Positions 44,661-54,962 of a stretch of 64,000 nt of DNA are shown piece after piece. The translations under genes and the position numbers were made by a program. Source of the stretch: Endothia cerciana (lineage: Eukaryota; Ascomycota; Sordariomycetes; Diaporthales; Cryphonectriaceae). A model generated the notes under the pieces. The model saw only the letters and a program-made list of their open reading frames with translations. It did not search any database and was not told the DNA's origin. The number at the start of each line of letters is the position of its first letter. Within the stretch, counting starts at the first letter, position 1. The DNA is taken from contig JALRMH010000002.1 of the NCBI GenBank assembly GCA_026119935.1, positions 558,001 to 622,000 on the forward strand, in the 5' to 3' direction.

Positions 44661-45378
44661 TCAATCCAGGATGTCACGGATTTTGGCATATATATCCGTT
44701 ATTTGTCTGAGGTGATAACACACAATTTCACCAGTATCTTTTATGTACTGTTGGAGACAGGTTTTAGGGTCGGACTCCCATCCGAAGACAAACTCAAATG
44801 GATCCTTGTGGAAGTGGCCGACATTCTTGGAACAAATCTGTCTGTCTCGATCGACGAGCGAATACCATACCGACATGGGCAATCGTTGCCGGGTCTTCAG
44901 TCTCATGCGGGGCGTTGTAGTTCCAAACATTTCCCTTCTCGTACTTGATAGTATGCCTCTTCTAGTTTGAGGATTAGTGGGGTTATACATGCAAGGGGAC
45001 CGATATGAAGGAGGGAAGGAAAAACAAGTGATTCCAACATTACCTTAAGGTCGAATGTCACTACGCATACCGCTCCAAGATGGGCTTCCAGCATCTCTGT
45101 GGTTTCCTTTGGATATGAGTTGTAGTCCCCGATCTTATCCAACCGAGGGAACTTTGTGCTGAGTTGTAAGGGAAACCGTACATTTCGAGCTTTGTGGGAT
45201 CCTTGGAGTCTCTCACGTCTGTCAAAACAATTCCATCCTGCGGGCCAAACTCAACGTTGGTTCGATCAGTGGCATTGACCTCCTGGTCGTCCGCCGGAGG
45301 TACGATCGCATATGGCTTTTCGGCCTCATACTGCGGCAGCCTCTCCAGGAAATTCAGAGACGCAGTGACGTCCGGCAT
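44661..45378 (-). pseudogene. relic of a CmcJ/GA4-desaturase-like gene
   Basis: The minus-strand frame begins MPDVTASLNFLERLPQYEAE and runs through GIVLTDVRDSKDPTKLEMYG (end near 45190), layouts known from CmcJ-type 2-oxoglutarate-oxygenase-like proteins of fungal secondary metabolism. It then shifts frame and resumes as FPRLDKIGDYNSYPKETTEM, LEAHLGAVCVVTFDLK. A GTAATG donor and an AACTAG acceptor lead to KRHTIKYEKGNVWNYNAPHE and DPATIAHVGMVFARR, where an HxD metal site would be expected but HVG is read. The end is again out of frame. The family call is by eye and moderate; inactivation is well supported by the frame breaks. Confidence 0.45.
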
Positions 45379-46163
45379 CGTGGTGTTCTTCCGTTGATTT
45401 GAACAGGTATAAGTTATTTCGCCATAGCGTACTTAATGCCAACGAAGTTGGGGGATTTATAATACTTCAGCCCTTTGATAATGGACTCAACTCTTCGGCG
45501 AGCAAAACCGACATTGATGCCCATTCGGCTTCCCTCGGTGTATTTAGTGACGTGAAACTTCCGCTATTCAGTCTGCTACAGGCTGACCACTCACTTAGTA
45601 TGTGTTACCTGCAGCGGCACCCCGGGGCTGGTACAATAATAAAACATGCTGACTTGGTCCTGCCGTGGTGCTCAGCTGGTTTTTTCTGCATGGCATTCTC
45701 CCGGACAGCCACATGCTGAGCGTAACCTCTCAGAAACCCACCACTTATCGTGCTGGATTGTGGTGATCTATGTGGTTGTACGCTTTCTAGGCCAAAAGAC
45801 CACGTTTCACTCAATTTACTCGCTTCCCCTACTTTGTCGTTTCAAGTCTCAACGTAAGTGATGAGCTGCATTGCTTGCTGGTGAAGTGCCACCCCTGACA
45901 TATATCTGTCTGTCATGTCCGTTCTGAAATCTCAATGCATATGTACCCATTGGCACGGCAAAATAAGATGATACTCGCTTCTCAACCCACGTCCTAGCTG
46001 CGCACTTATTGATCTGCTTCTTTCTGGCCATTCTTTGATGGGCTACTAGTACTTTACTAAGTGAACAATCTAGAACCCTTAGTCGATGTCTTCCGTGCCA
46101 ACATCTTCGGATCCGAGCGGGGCTTGGGGAGGTATGGATGCTGCTACGTAAGGTGGAAATCAA
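45379..46163. other. intergenic in the decayed island
   Basis: No supported gene. Short frames on both strands have no recognisable composition. Confidence 0.45.
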
Positions 46164-46740
46164 ATATACGTGATAAAAGGATATCCTGAAGAGTTCTTAC
46201 ACCTCAGTAGGGAGTTTGACGAATTTCTGCTACTTCGCTGGGAAGAGGCGATACAAAAGAGCAAAGCCCGTCTTACGTTGGATGACTTTGACCTTGCTAA
46301 GAAGCTTGGACGTCCTGATTCTATTCTTGCCGACCCCGAGAGAAGGCAAGGAGTGCCCAAAAATGGGTGGGTTCAGGATTTTAAGAGAAGACTAACCGCT
46401 TTTATCTTCTGTCTTCTGTCCTTCAGCAAAATGTTCAGCATTGCAACGCTCCCACCTTCCATTGAGACGATCTGGTATCCTCGCCCTCATCCTCCAAGTC
46501 AATTTCCTATATCTTACAAAAACACTTCAATTCCTGACTGCAACCCATTAGCTTGTCTTTGTGAATGAAGAACAGTCTCGCAAGATCACTCAAACGCTGG
46601 ATAACATTCGCTTAGTACTTGTCAAGATCAATCGTTATGTTGGCGGTGACCTCAAATGTGCAGACGAAGTTTAGGAAGTCCTTGTGGATATTTACATCAA
46701 ACTCTTAGAACATTGGGTGATGGTTGTCAAAGCAAATCCT
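46164..46740 (+). pseudogene. relic resembling a STAND N-terminal 'Goodbye' domain
   Basis: The first segment reads LLLRWEEAIQKSKARLTLDD and LAKKLGRPDSILADPERR. After a broken middle, the second segment (from about 46558) reads NEEQSRKITQTLDNIRLVLV, then KINRYVGGDLKCADEV, a TAG, and EVLVDIYIKLLEHWVMVV in the same frame. The order W-x-x-A near the start and R/N-Y-x-x-D-L-x...LV-x-I-x-x-x-LLE later fits the helical fungal STAND N-terminal Goodbye domain, found at the front of NLR-like proteins. The stop sits where CAG is expected, a RIP-type C-to-T change. No NACHT or repeat domain follows, so only the front survives. The family call is tentative. Confidence 0.35.
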
Positions 46741-48119
46741 TTAGGCTCGTGCCTACCTACCCGGCTGCTAATATGCTGTACCGAGCACTGATTAGGATGA
46801 ATTTGTCGGCATCTGCAAATGTGCTCCGGAGCCCACCTCAGTGTGCTGAGGGCAAAACTAAGGTCGGAGGGTCTATGAGGAAGGTCGTCGGAGCCTCCTC
46901 AACTGCTTGCTAGCTCTCAATACAATTCAGAATCAACCCCTTGAAAAGAGAAGCAAAGTGCACTATTGCCAGCCACTTACAGCACCTCAAGCCCTGTATT
47001 TACAGAGCTTATAGACCTGTATGCCATCTTCCCTTCAAAATCTGTATAATTTGAATCCTGGTTCAGCAAAATACTGCACGAAATCTCAAGCAATTATAAT
47101 TATCTCAAAGAAAGTCGTCTGAGAAATTCCTTTCTTTGTTCCGAGTGATGTGACGGCAGTCAGGTGCTACAGCACGAAGGAACGAGTTTGCATGCAGAAT
47201 ATTGTTGATTTACGAAGAGTGGCCTATCGAAAGAAAGAGAGAAAAAGAGAAAGGAGGCTAGTCTACCACACACGGAGTGAAAGTAAGGTGCACCGGCAAC
47301 AAGGGAAGCTTATCGCCCAAGGACCACTCACAGCGCTAACCCTTATGGGGTCCTGCTTGCCATTCGCTGTGCCACCATCACAAGTGATCACTAGTTTTGA
47401 GGTCTGAGTTCGTATAGAAGAATGCGAGTAGAAGAAGACCTCAACAGTTGCTGATATCTTAGCACACGTATGGACCGAAAATTCTGGAATTTCTCTTCAA
47501 GAGGCCGATATGCATATACATACCTTGTACGTCGGCGTGGAGAAGCGTCTGCTCTATGTTTCCTGAGTACCATGCGGTCACGTACACTCTATGGACTTAT
47601 GCTCTATGCCGATGCGCTTAATATGGCGAGTGTTGCTCCTGCCTCTCCGTAGCTGATCGCCAATGACTTGGCTTCGATATTTATCACCCGCAAAGTGAGA
47701 TCGTTGAGAAGGGAAGCTAAATTGGTCTGATGTGTACGTGCCTTTGAAGTTACCCAATTCGTACAATAATAGTCGACCACTCGGCTCCGGAGGTTGTCTT
47801 CGTGCGCCGCCGCACTTAACTCCGCTGAAGCGACCATAGCCACCGGGGGTGCGCTAGGGGAAACTGCGTAGCATGCTGGAAGTTCTAAATATTATTCAAG
47901 TCACGTACTTCACGAGACCTGTCTTCATTTCCTGGCTTTCTGTTATCCAAGTCCGACATTGGGTTCATTGTTTGAAATTACCTAGCCTCTTTAAATATCT
48001 TCTGAGTGGGACTTCGTGATTTTGGCCTTTAAAACTGCCTTCGCTCACGAAAACTTGAGAACCTTGACGGCTCCACTTCCGTCTGCTTCAAAAGTTCTCT
48101 GATAGTGAGAAAATTTGAT
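46741..48119. other. intergenic in the decayed island
   Basis: No supported gene. The sequence is moderately AT-rich and may include older relics that I cannot identify. Confidence 0.45.
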
Positions 48120-49272
48120 ATGGCGACTGAGAGCCTTCCTCCTACGGGTTTTGGTTTGCTCGTGAGTTAGGGATCTTGGGAGATGTCATACCTGGGATCT
48201 ACATGTCCTCCCTTCTAGGCCTGCGAACATCAGTTAATCATATTATATAGGGGTTCACCTGGAGATGGAAGCAGGTCCCAGACGAGCAGGCCTTCAGTGC
48301 CATGAAAGCTGCAATCAATAATGGTGCAACCATGTGGTCCTCCTCGAGTGTCTATGGCCTGCCCCCGGAACCACCGACGGCCGGTCTCTGGCTGCTGCGC
48401 CGCTACTTTGAGAAGTACCCCGAGGACGCTCCCAAGGTGACGCTCTTCATCCGGGGCTGCTTCGATTTCGAGAATCGTGTCACGACATGCACACGCAACG
48501 GCGTCCGTGCCAGCTGGAAAGAGGCCGACAAGATCCTCGGCGGCATCAAGACCATCGATTGTTTCGGCCCGGCGCGCATGGACCAGAATGTCCCTGTCGA
48601 GGAGACGATCGGTGCGCTCAAGGAACTGATGGATGAGGGTAAGATCGGGGGTGTGGGCCTGTCTGAGGTGCGAGCTGAGACTATCAGACGGGCTTCTGTT
48701 GTCTGCCCGATCAGGTTTGCTGAGATCGAGTTCTCGCTGTGGAGCACTGAGATGCTCTACAACGGCGTCGCGCAGGCTGCCAAAGAGTGCAACGTCGTCT
48801 TGTGGTGCTATGCGCCGCTTGGCTATGGCTTCCTCACGGGAGCGATCAAGAAGTTCGAAGACTTTCCTGAAGGTGACAGGCGCCGCGCCATCGGCCGGTT
48901 CCAGCCGGAGGTGAGCAAAACATCCCTCATCTTACCGAGTCTAGACTGTACTGAAGCCTGCCTGACTATGGTGCCTTCCAGAATTTCTCCAAGAATTTTG
49001 AATTGGTCGACAAGGTCACAGAGTTCGCCAAGCAAAAGGGTGTGACACCTGCGCAGCTCGCGCTCGCATGGATTCGTGCGAATTCCAACACTGGCGTCTG
49101 TGGCTCTCTCCTCCCCATTCCCGGGCCCACGACAGCCCGTCACGTCGAGGAGAACTGCAAGGTGGTTGACATATCTGCCCGGGAGAAGCAGGAGCTCGAT
49201 GCAATCCTGCAGTCGATTCACGTCGTTGGGCATCGGCAGATCCCTGGAATGGACCACTGGCTCTTGACCTAA
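48120..49272 (+). CDS. aldo/keto reductase, pyridoxal-reductase (AKR8)-like
   Basis: Three exons, 48120-48161, 48251-48910 and 48982-49272, give 330 aa; the introns 48162-48250 and 48911-48981 are phase 0 with normal sites. It starts MATESLPPTGFGLL joined to GFTWRWKQVPDEQAFSAMKA, the front of the fungal AKR8 family typified by fission yeast Plr1. Further marks are RYFEKYPEDAPKV, GKIGGVGLSEVRAETIRRAS, EIEFSLWSTEML and the NADPH-binding end LLPIPGPTTARHVEENCKVV. The usual catalytic Lys in the VxLSxKGG strand is Arg here (VTLFIRGCFD), and the GGEFYG region reads SSSVYG, so the catalytic Tyr is kept. The frame is intact, so it may be expressed; activity is uncertain. It lies inside the decayed island but carries no stops. 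Confidence 0.85.
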
Positions 49273-49627
49273 GCTGTAGACTCATGCGGATTAACTCATA
49301 CCATCATATGACTCTTATGGGCCTGTATCATTGTTTCCTCGTGCCTGAGAGGGTCACCTCCGCATTGCGTAGAGCATGAAGCCCTGTGGGACTTGGGGTT
49401 GTCCAGAGATCTGCTCGGTGTGTTGTAGCTGGGGTCAAAAGACGTCAGTACCGTTAATTTGTGACTGCCCCCTAATAGGCCAATTTGGGGGTGGAGACAG
49501 GGTCCTGTTACATCGCTAGGCCTACCCTGGCACCTGGAGCAACTGCCAACTTCTCTCCATTTTGCCAACTTATCAACATCTCAGGGGATGCTTTTCTTTT
49601 TCATTGCTTCCCTTACGAGTTGCAAAA
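49273..49627. other. short intergenic region
   Basis: 3' flank of the aldo/keto reductase and promoter of the next gene; nothing else is seen. Confidence 0.45.
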
Positions 49628-51093
49628 ATGCGTCAAGCGGAACACTACCTTGTCTTCAGCCTGTTGTACGTTGGTCAGGTTCGGTGCTGGAACCACGCAA
49701 GCGCAGAGGCTCTTGATGCGAGCCTTGCGGATGCTGGGGTGTTTTTGGTGGCTTGTGAGTGTGTGACCGCTGAAGAGGCAACGCGAATGAAGTGCTGACT
49801 GCGTTGCCATCACAGTCGTTGCTGTACGAGATTATAAATTTTCTAGTCCGTTATACGTCTACCTGATGGGCCTGAATGCTGACCTCAGCGTACTGGAAAA
49901 TCCAGCCAAGCGAGTAGGTTCGCTGCAAGGAAGACGAGGCGTCGTGGTCTAGTTGACAATTTCGTAGGGCCAAAAGCAAAGCTCTTGAAACAGAGTGGAT
50001 GTCCGCCGCATCTGAATCCCAGAACACCATATTGAGCGTCGACTGTGAGGCTGAGTCGACATTGTGTGCGAAACATGAGATCAGCTCGTACCCGACCTTG
50101 CAACTCTTCAAGGGTGAGACTCCAGTCACGAAGTATCAGGGTCCTCGGCGAGCATCCGGGTGAGCACGCTAAACTGTCAGGAAGTTGACCTGCGAAACAG
50201 TGAAGCTGACACTGAAGCACGAAGCATCTCGAACTTTGTGTCGCGTTTGAGCAGACCCGTGACGACGGAGCTGGATCCTGAAAGCCTCGAATCTTTCGAG
50301 ACGGCAGATGAAGTTGTCTTTATCGGCTACTTTGGTTCGGAGGACGAAGTCTCTGGGCAAGTTTTTGCAGCTACAGCAGAGAAGTACCGCGACCACTTCA
50401 CGTTTGGTCTGGTCACCAATGATGCGCTCATTGCGCGGCGAGGTTTGGATACTCCTACCGTGGTGTGCCATGTTATCCAGGACGGAGAGACGAGGACCTT
50501 TCAATCCTTCTCTGATCCAGACGGCCTGGACAAATTCGTCGCAGAGGCATCGAGGCCCGTCATAGGAGAGCTTACACCGTACAATCAACAAAGGCTGATG
50601 GATGTAAGTCAGTTTGATTTCCCCGGTAGGATCTGTCTTGTGGAACTGTTCTGACCCAGCTCCTCACAAGCGTGGCTGGCCGATGGTGTACGTCTTCGGC
50701 GAGACCGAGGACGACCGCGCCGAGCTTCGCAGCTCGTTGCATAAGTTTGCAAAAGGTTACTATGACTCCCTGACATGCGTTACGGTCGACCATTTGGAGT
50801 TCCCGGACCTTCAGTCAAGGATGGGTCTCGAGCCTGGAGTGTTCCCTTCGGGCGCGGTTCACCAGCTGTCGAAGGACAGGATCTATCCGTACCCGCGTGG
50901 TCAGCCGTTCGACTCGCGGTCACTCCAAAAATGGGGCCTGGATGTGTGGCAGGGTCGGATAATGCACTGGAAACCTCCTGGCACACCCACAGTCTACGAG
51001 AACATAGGCCCAGCACAGGCAGCGAAAAGGAAGGTGTCGATTGCGAACATTCCGGGGCTCAACATCCGGGTTGCTGGGCGTGATGAGCTGTAG
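49628..51093 (+). pseudogene. PDI-like thioredoxin-fold protein, frameshifted and without CxxC
   Basis: My exon model is 49628-49754, 49953-50159, 50225-50603 and 50671-51093. It starts MRQAEHYLVFSLLYVGQVRC, a plausible signal peptide, then ALDASLADAGVFLVA, the first strand of a thioredoxin fold. After the intron the sequence reads DNFVGP and then, one base out of frame, KSKALETEWMSAASESQNTI, LCAKHEISSYPTLQLFKGET and YQGPRRASGISNFVSRLSRP. The cis-Pro of SSYPT is present, but the place of the CGHC active site reads VGPKSK, so there are no redox cysteines. Later exons give b-type thioredoxin folds (VVFIGYFGSEDEVSGQVFAA; PMVYVFGETEDDRAEL). No KDEL-type tail is seen; it ends GRDEL, close to an HDEL-like signal. 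The break is a single missing base in an A run, so it could also be an assembly error; with one base added the model is 378 aa. Confidence 0.6.
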
Positions 51094-51734
51094 ACTCCAG
51101 CTTGCAGGCCCGAGAGCTCCTATGGTTGTCTGGGTCCAATTTCAGCATATATGTTATACCACCTGTTTTAGTCCTCGGATGGCCTTCCTGTCCTGCGTTT
51201 TCGTTTCTCCTTGCTCTCCTTCTTTTGGGGCAAATTGGGGGGGGGGGGGTTGGGGACCCGGCGGCGAGGTGAGTGTTCGTTTGATTTCAGATGGGTGGGG
51301 GCGTGGTTGCCATAGAGAAAAATACAAGCCGTTTCACGCCGTGATATGCTCAATCAAGATTGAGTTTGGCATCTCGCGTGAAAGACTATCGGATAGATTC
51401 GGTGAAGGGACTTCGTAAGGAATCTTTGCAAGTAGTAATAGCCACACGTGAGCTGCAGTGGGTTGCGGACCGCTATTAAGGCTTAAAATCGCTGCGCCAT
51501 GGGGGCTTGCAAGGGTAGCTTTCGGAACCCATTTTGGTAGCTCCAGTGCTGACTAAGTGTCCCGCGGCAGGCCAAAACTGCGTGTAGTGGCTGCCGGTTT
51601 TGGCTCAAGTCGACAATCAAACCTGGACAAACAAAGATCCCTTTCCTTCCCAGCTCTCCTTTCTTTTCTTCTGCCACCAATAAACACCTCGACCATAACA
51701 CAATTTCTAAAGTCTCAACTCTTCCATATCCACG
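51094..51734. other. intergenic with poly-G tract
   Basis: Contains a G run at about 51237-51250 and a CT/A-rich leader just before 51735. No gene is supported. Confidence 0.45.
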
Positions 51735-52015
51735 ATGGCCGCATCGCCTCTATCTATATCTTACCCCTCGACTTCTATGACAGCAGACGATGATGATATA
51801 CCGAAGATGCAATTTACAACTGTCGAGCGATTTAACCAGGAGATAGCCTGTATTAGTCCTAAAGACTTGATTATAGTCACAGGTATGTTTTTTTTTCTTT
51901 CTTCTTTTTTTTTCCTAATCTGATCTATCTTATAAGTCAAAGCCCCCCTTGTTGGCACCCCTGAACGGCCACACCGCCAACCTATATATACATTGTTTTA
52001 TATACATTTCTCTTC

Positions 52016-53632
52016 CTATTCACCCACTACGATACAGTCCTCCTCATCAGTAGGTAACTCGACATCGCTCTCTTCATCCTGACTATCAGCGTTCCTATTA
52101 ACTGTATTTTGAGCCCTCTATATATCTTCAATATCCGCAAACCTCGAATTCAGGCTTGTATCCACCTTTCTTCTTTTAGTTGGCCTTCTGGCCTCAGCCT
52201 GCCTTTCCAGTGCCTTATTCTTCTCTAGAGCCCTTGCCAGTTCGATATCTCTCTCGTTGAATGCTTTTTGTATCTTTCTAAAGAGTATCCGTTGCATTGG
52301 GGCTGATGAAAGTTGATGCTGATTCTTCTGTAGCTGGTGGTATAGATCTTTAGCCTTGCGAGGAGTTGAAAAGATGGCTGGTGGGCTTAAGGAGGCTTTC
52401 TGGGTAAGCTGAGGTGCTGTTGATGCTATTGAACTTGAATTTGCCCTGGTCTGAATATGCTGAGGAGTATTTTCAAGGAGAAGAGGGCTTAGGAGTGGCT
52501 TAGAGGGTCTGATAGGCTATAAACTAGAAGCTTTCCACCCTGACTTGATATTCTAGCTAGAGAGACCTTCTAAACAAGCCTTGCAATAGTTTTCGAGGAA
52601 TAAACGCTTCCCTAGCACTATTAAATCCCTCTACTAGCTTGTATAACTGATTTTTCATCTATATGCCCTCTTAAGAGATAAGAAGACCCTTAGATCAAGG
52701 GGTTAAAGTATATAAGAGGTATAAAGAGGGAGGTAAATTAACAGGATATTATTTTAATAGCATTATTATATAAACTTATTAGTTATATAGCTTTTATAGC
52801 TATCTAGGACTAATAGTCTAGCCTCTAAAGGGTCTGCTAGCATGCTGCCTAGGATGAAGATCTTTTCTAGCTATTTAAGTACTATAGCGTTATTAGTCTA
52901 TCTGTTTCTTGTGGATGTGAACTGCTAGCTTTTGAAAGAGTCTAAGAGGAGAGGAAACCACTGTTGTTGAACTGTTTTCCCTTTGAAAATCACCAGAGGA
53001 ACGAGATAGGCACCTGTGGCAGAGATACACTTGAGGAAAGAGGTCTAGGACCTTGACCCAGGCTCTTTTCGATGGATTGAACGTGAAGAAGAGCTACTAA
53101 GGACTAATCTATTCTCTCCTTAGCCCTTAACTATCCTAGCCTCATCTATATTCCATCGATTAGCTGGCTTGATGGCTTGAACTTGAGGAAGATCAAAAAG
53201 ACGAAACCAAGGCTGTATTACCTCTGTTGTAGCTCTATTGATTCGTTCAGAGGCAATCCGTCGATTCTTTCGAACGTATATCTCTAGATTTCTCTTCAAA
53301 AAGCCCTCAGTCCACCTCTTTCCTAGCTCTTAAGGGTCTTTCTAGACCTCGAGGATCCTCTGAGCAAAGTGCTTGAGTTCGGAGTGGCTAGGTGGGAGCC
53401 CTAGGCTTTCCTGGATGAGGATCTATTCAGCCAACTTCTTTTCCTGAGTAAAAGAGAGCCTTTGCTGGTGTTGATGAGCTGTTTGATGCGATTCTCTTCC
53501 TGCTAGACGTTGTTGAAGAGTAGACCTTGGAATGCTGTACTTGCGTGAGGCCTGTTTCTATAACAAGCCCTTCCCGATAGCCTCGATGGCCTGAGCAAGC
53601 TTAAATTCGGTATATAGCTTCTTTATAGGCAT
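52016..53632 (-). pseudogene. Fot1/pogo transposase relic
   Basis: The minus frame from 53632 begins MPIKKLYTEFKLAQAIEAIG, then SRKYSIPRSTLQQRLAGRES (the psq/CENP-B-type helix-turn-helix), and later LGKRWTEGFLKRNLEIYVRK. The catalytic region follows with WNIDEARIVKG, then WTSFLKCISATGAYLVPLVI and FKGKTVQQQWFP, the normal run of a DDE core. The C-terminus has RRKVDTSLNSRFADIE and an acidic tail ending EEDCIVVGE. TAG stops interrupt it at several sites where CAG or TGG would be expected (for example after IGKGLL, KKLAE and RILEV), and the middle part after about 52920 is too decayed to follow. It cannot encode an active enzyme. Confidence 0.85.
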
Positions 53633-53727
53633 ATCAAAGTCCTGTGAAAAGATGAAGTTATCTGAATAAGAATTGGTTGAGAAAAGTTGATAAAAGTAGA
53701 GGTGATGGAAGTAGCGGTGTAGCCGTT

Positions 53728-53770
53728 CAGGGGTGCCAACAAGGGGGGGGTGCCAACAAGGGGGGGCTTT
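53728..53770. repeat. duplicated segment within the right terminal inverted repeat
   Basis: The unit TGCCAACAAGGGGGGG occurs twice in a row at the right end, but only once at the left end of the element. Confidence 0.85.
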
Positions 53771-54511
53771 GACTTACTGACTATCTGATTAGCTGTTAAT
53801 CCTATTGATTTCGACTATATTAATTATAAAACTCGACGACCTAAGGTCTGCTTATACTAATATAATACTGAATTGCAGACACTCTTTATCATAATCTTAT
53901 CTAGACTATATAAAGTTATATATAGCTATATATATTAGAAAGTCTTTTTTAAGATTTTTAGTATAAGCTTAAAGAGCAGGTAGGATAATATAGTAGCTTA
54001 TATATATTATATAAAACTAAATACTAGGGCTAGTAATAGAAGTAGAGAGGGCGATTCTTCAGAAGGCCTATCTCTAGAGTATAATAGATTAAATGCCTAG
54101 CTAACACTTGTTATTAAGGCTAGGTACTCTGAGTCCCAGCAATACTTACGCCAAGATATAAGATGGTGGTTTACTGCGTCAGACTATAATGTGAAAATTA
54201 TGCTTCTGATCAAATAAGACTGAAGATGATCAGAAATCACTATTGAGAGATAGGAAGAGGATGTACAGGTCTAACAACCTAGGGCAACAAATACCCGGTC
54301 TACAGGATCGCTAGCACTAATGCTGCAGCAGACTATCACCATCACTAAGAATCTGACAGTCCCATCAACATTCAGCATCGTTAGTAGCGCGCTGGTGTTG
54401 CCCTTTAGACTTCTTTTCTTATAAAACCCAGGCCCTGGAGAGAGTGACATTGTTCTCAGTGTTCAAGAGCTGGAGGAGTATGCAAGAGCAGTATGGAGGT
54501 CTATAGACTGA

Positions 54512-54962
54512 TGCCTAGCCAAGAAGGCCGAGGAGATCAAGGGAGGATGCTGCAGATATGTGGGAATGTGGGAAGTTTTAATAGTCAAGCTCAGTTAGGA
54601 CTAATTCTGCCTTCCACAGCATCAATTCATTTCCTATCAATCGCTCCTTTTTCTGTCTTCTGCTGAGACGTCGTTCGGACCCTCCTTCAGGTAGCCACGA
54701 ATCTGCGGCAAGGCTAGTAATTTGACCAATCCGAACCGGGGAGGGTGCAGCGATTTTACGGCTCCGCCGAGGTCTGTATTATGTAAGCGACAATTAAAAC
54801 CCGAACCCTCATGACGTCGCGCCGTGCCTGGGGACTTTCTCTGCACACCAGACGCGTCGCGTTTTGACGTCCATTGAGTTCGAGCCTCGCCAGCACGCAG
54901 CGACTTGATGCAGACTGTCCATCAGGGCCATGCATCTCTCGTATTACTACTTCGCATGAGAT
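54512..54962. promoter_or_regulatory. 5' flank of the ATR-type kinase gene
   Basis: The AT-rich decayed sequence stops near 54640, and base composition returns to normal before the kinase start at 54963. No other gene is seen. Confidence 0.45.

Larger units (their letters stand above)
51935..53774 (-). mobile_element. Fot1/pogo-type DNA transposon, complete but inactivated
   Basis: The 1840-bp element has inverted ends: the left end reads AGTCAAAGCCCCCCTTGTTG, then GCACCCCTGAACGGCCACAC. The right end is its reverse complement with a short duplication. TA target duplications flank it at 51933-51934 and 53775-53776. It carries a minus-strand transposase relic. Size, TA target and transposase type fit the Fot1 branch of pogo-like Tc1/mariner elements of ascomycetes. 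The internal sequence is AT-shifted. Confidence 0.9.
51735..54511 (+). pseudogene. dispersed fungal hypothetical-family gene, split by a transposon in its intron and mutated
   Basis: Exon 1 (51735-51882) starts MAASPLSISYPSTSMTADDD and ends with ERFNQEIACISPKDLIIVT, followed by a GTATGT donor. The matching branch site and acceptor (TACTGAC ... GATTAG) lie after the transposon, at 53775-53792. Joining across restores frame: AVNPIDFDYINYKTRRPKVC. Exon 2 then holds many stops, but the frame keeps recognisable blocks: ARYSESQQYLRQDIRWWFTA, SDYNVKIMLLIK, QQTITITKNLTVP, ALVLPFRLLFL, PGPGESDIVLSVQELEEYAR and AVWRSID. These match, from general knowledge, a multicopy family of unknown proteins in many Pezizomycotina. 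Without the insert the gene is about 0.94 kb. Exon 2 is AT-rich, with TAA/TAG where CAA/CAG are expected, as left by RIP; exon 1 is largely spared. Confidence 0.7.
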
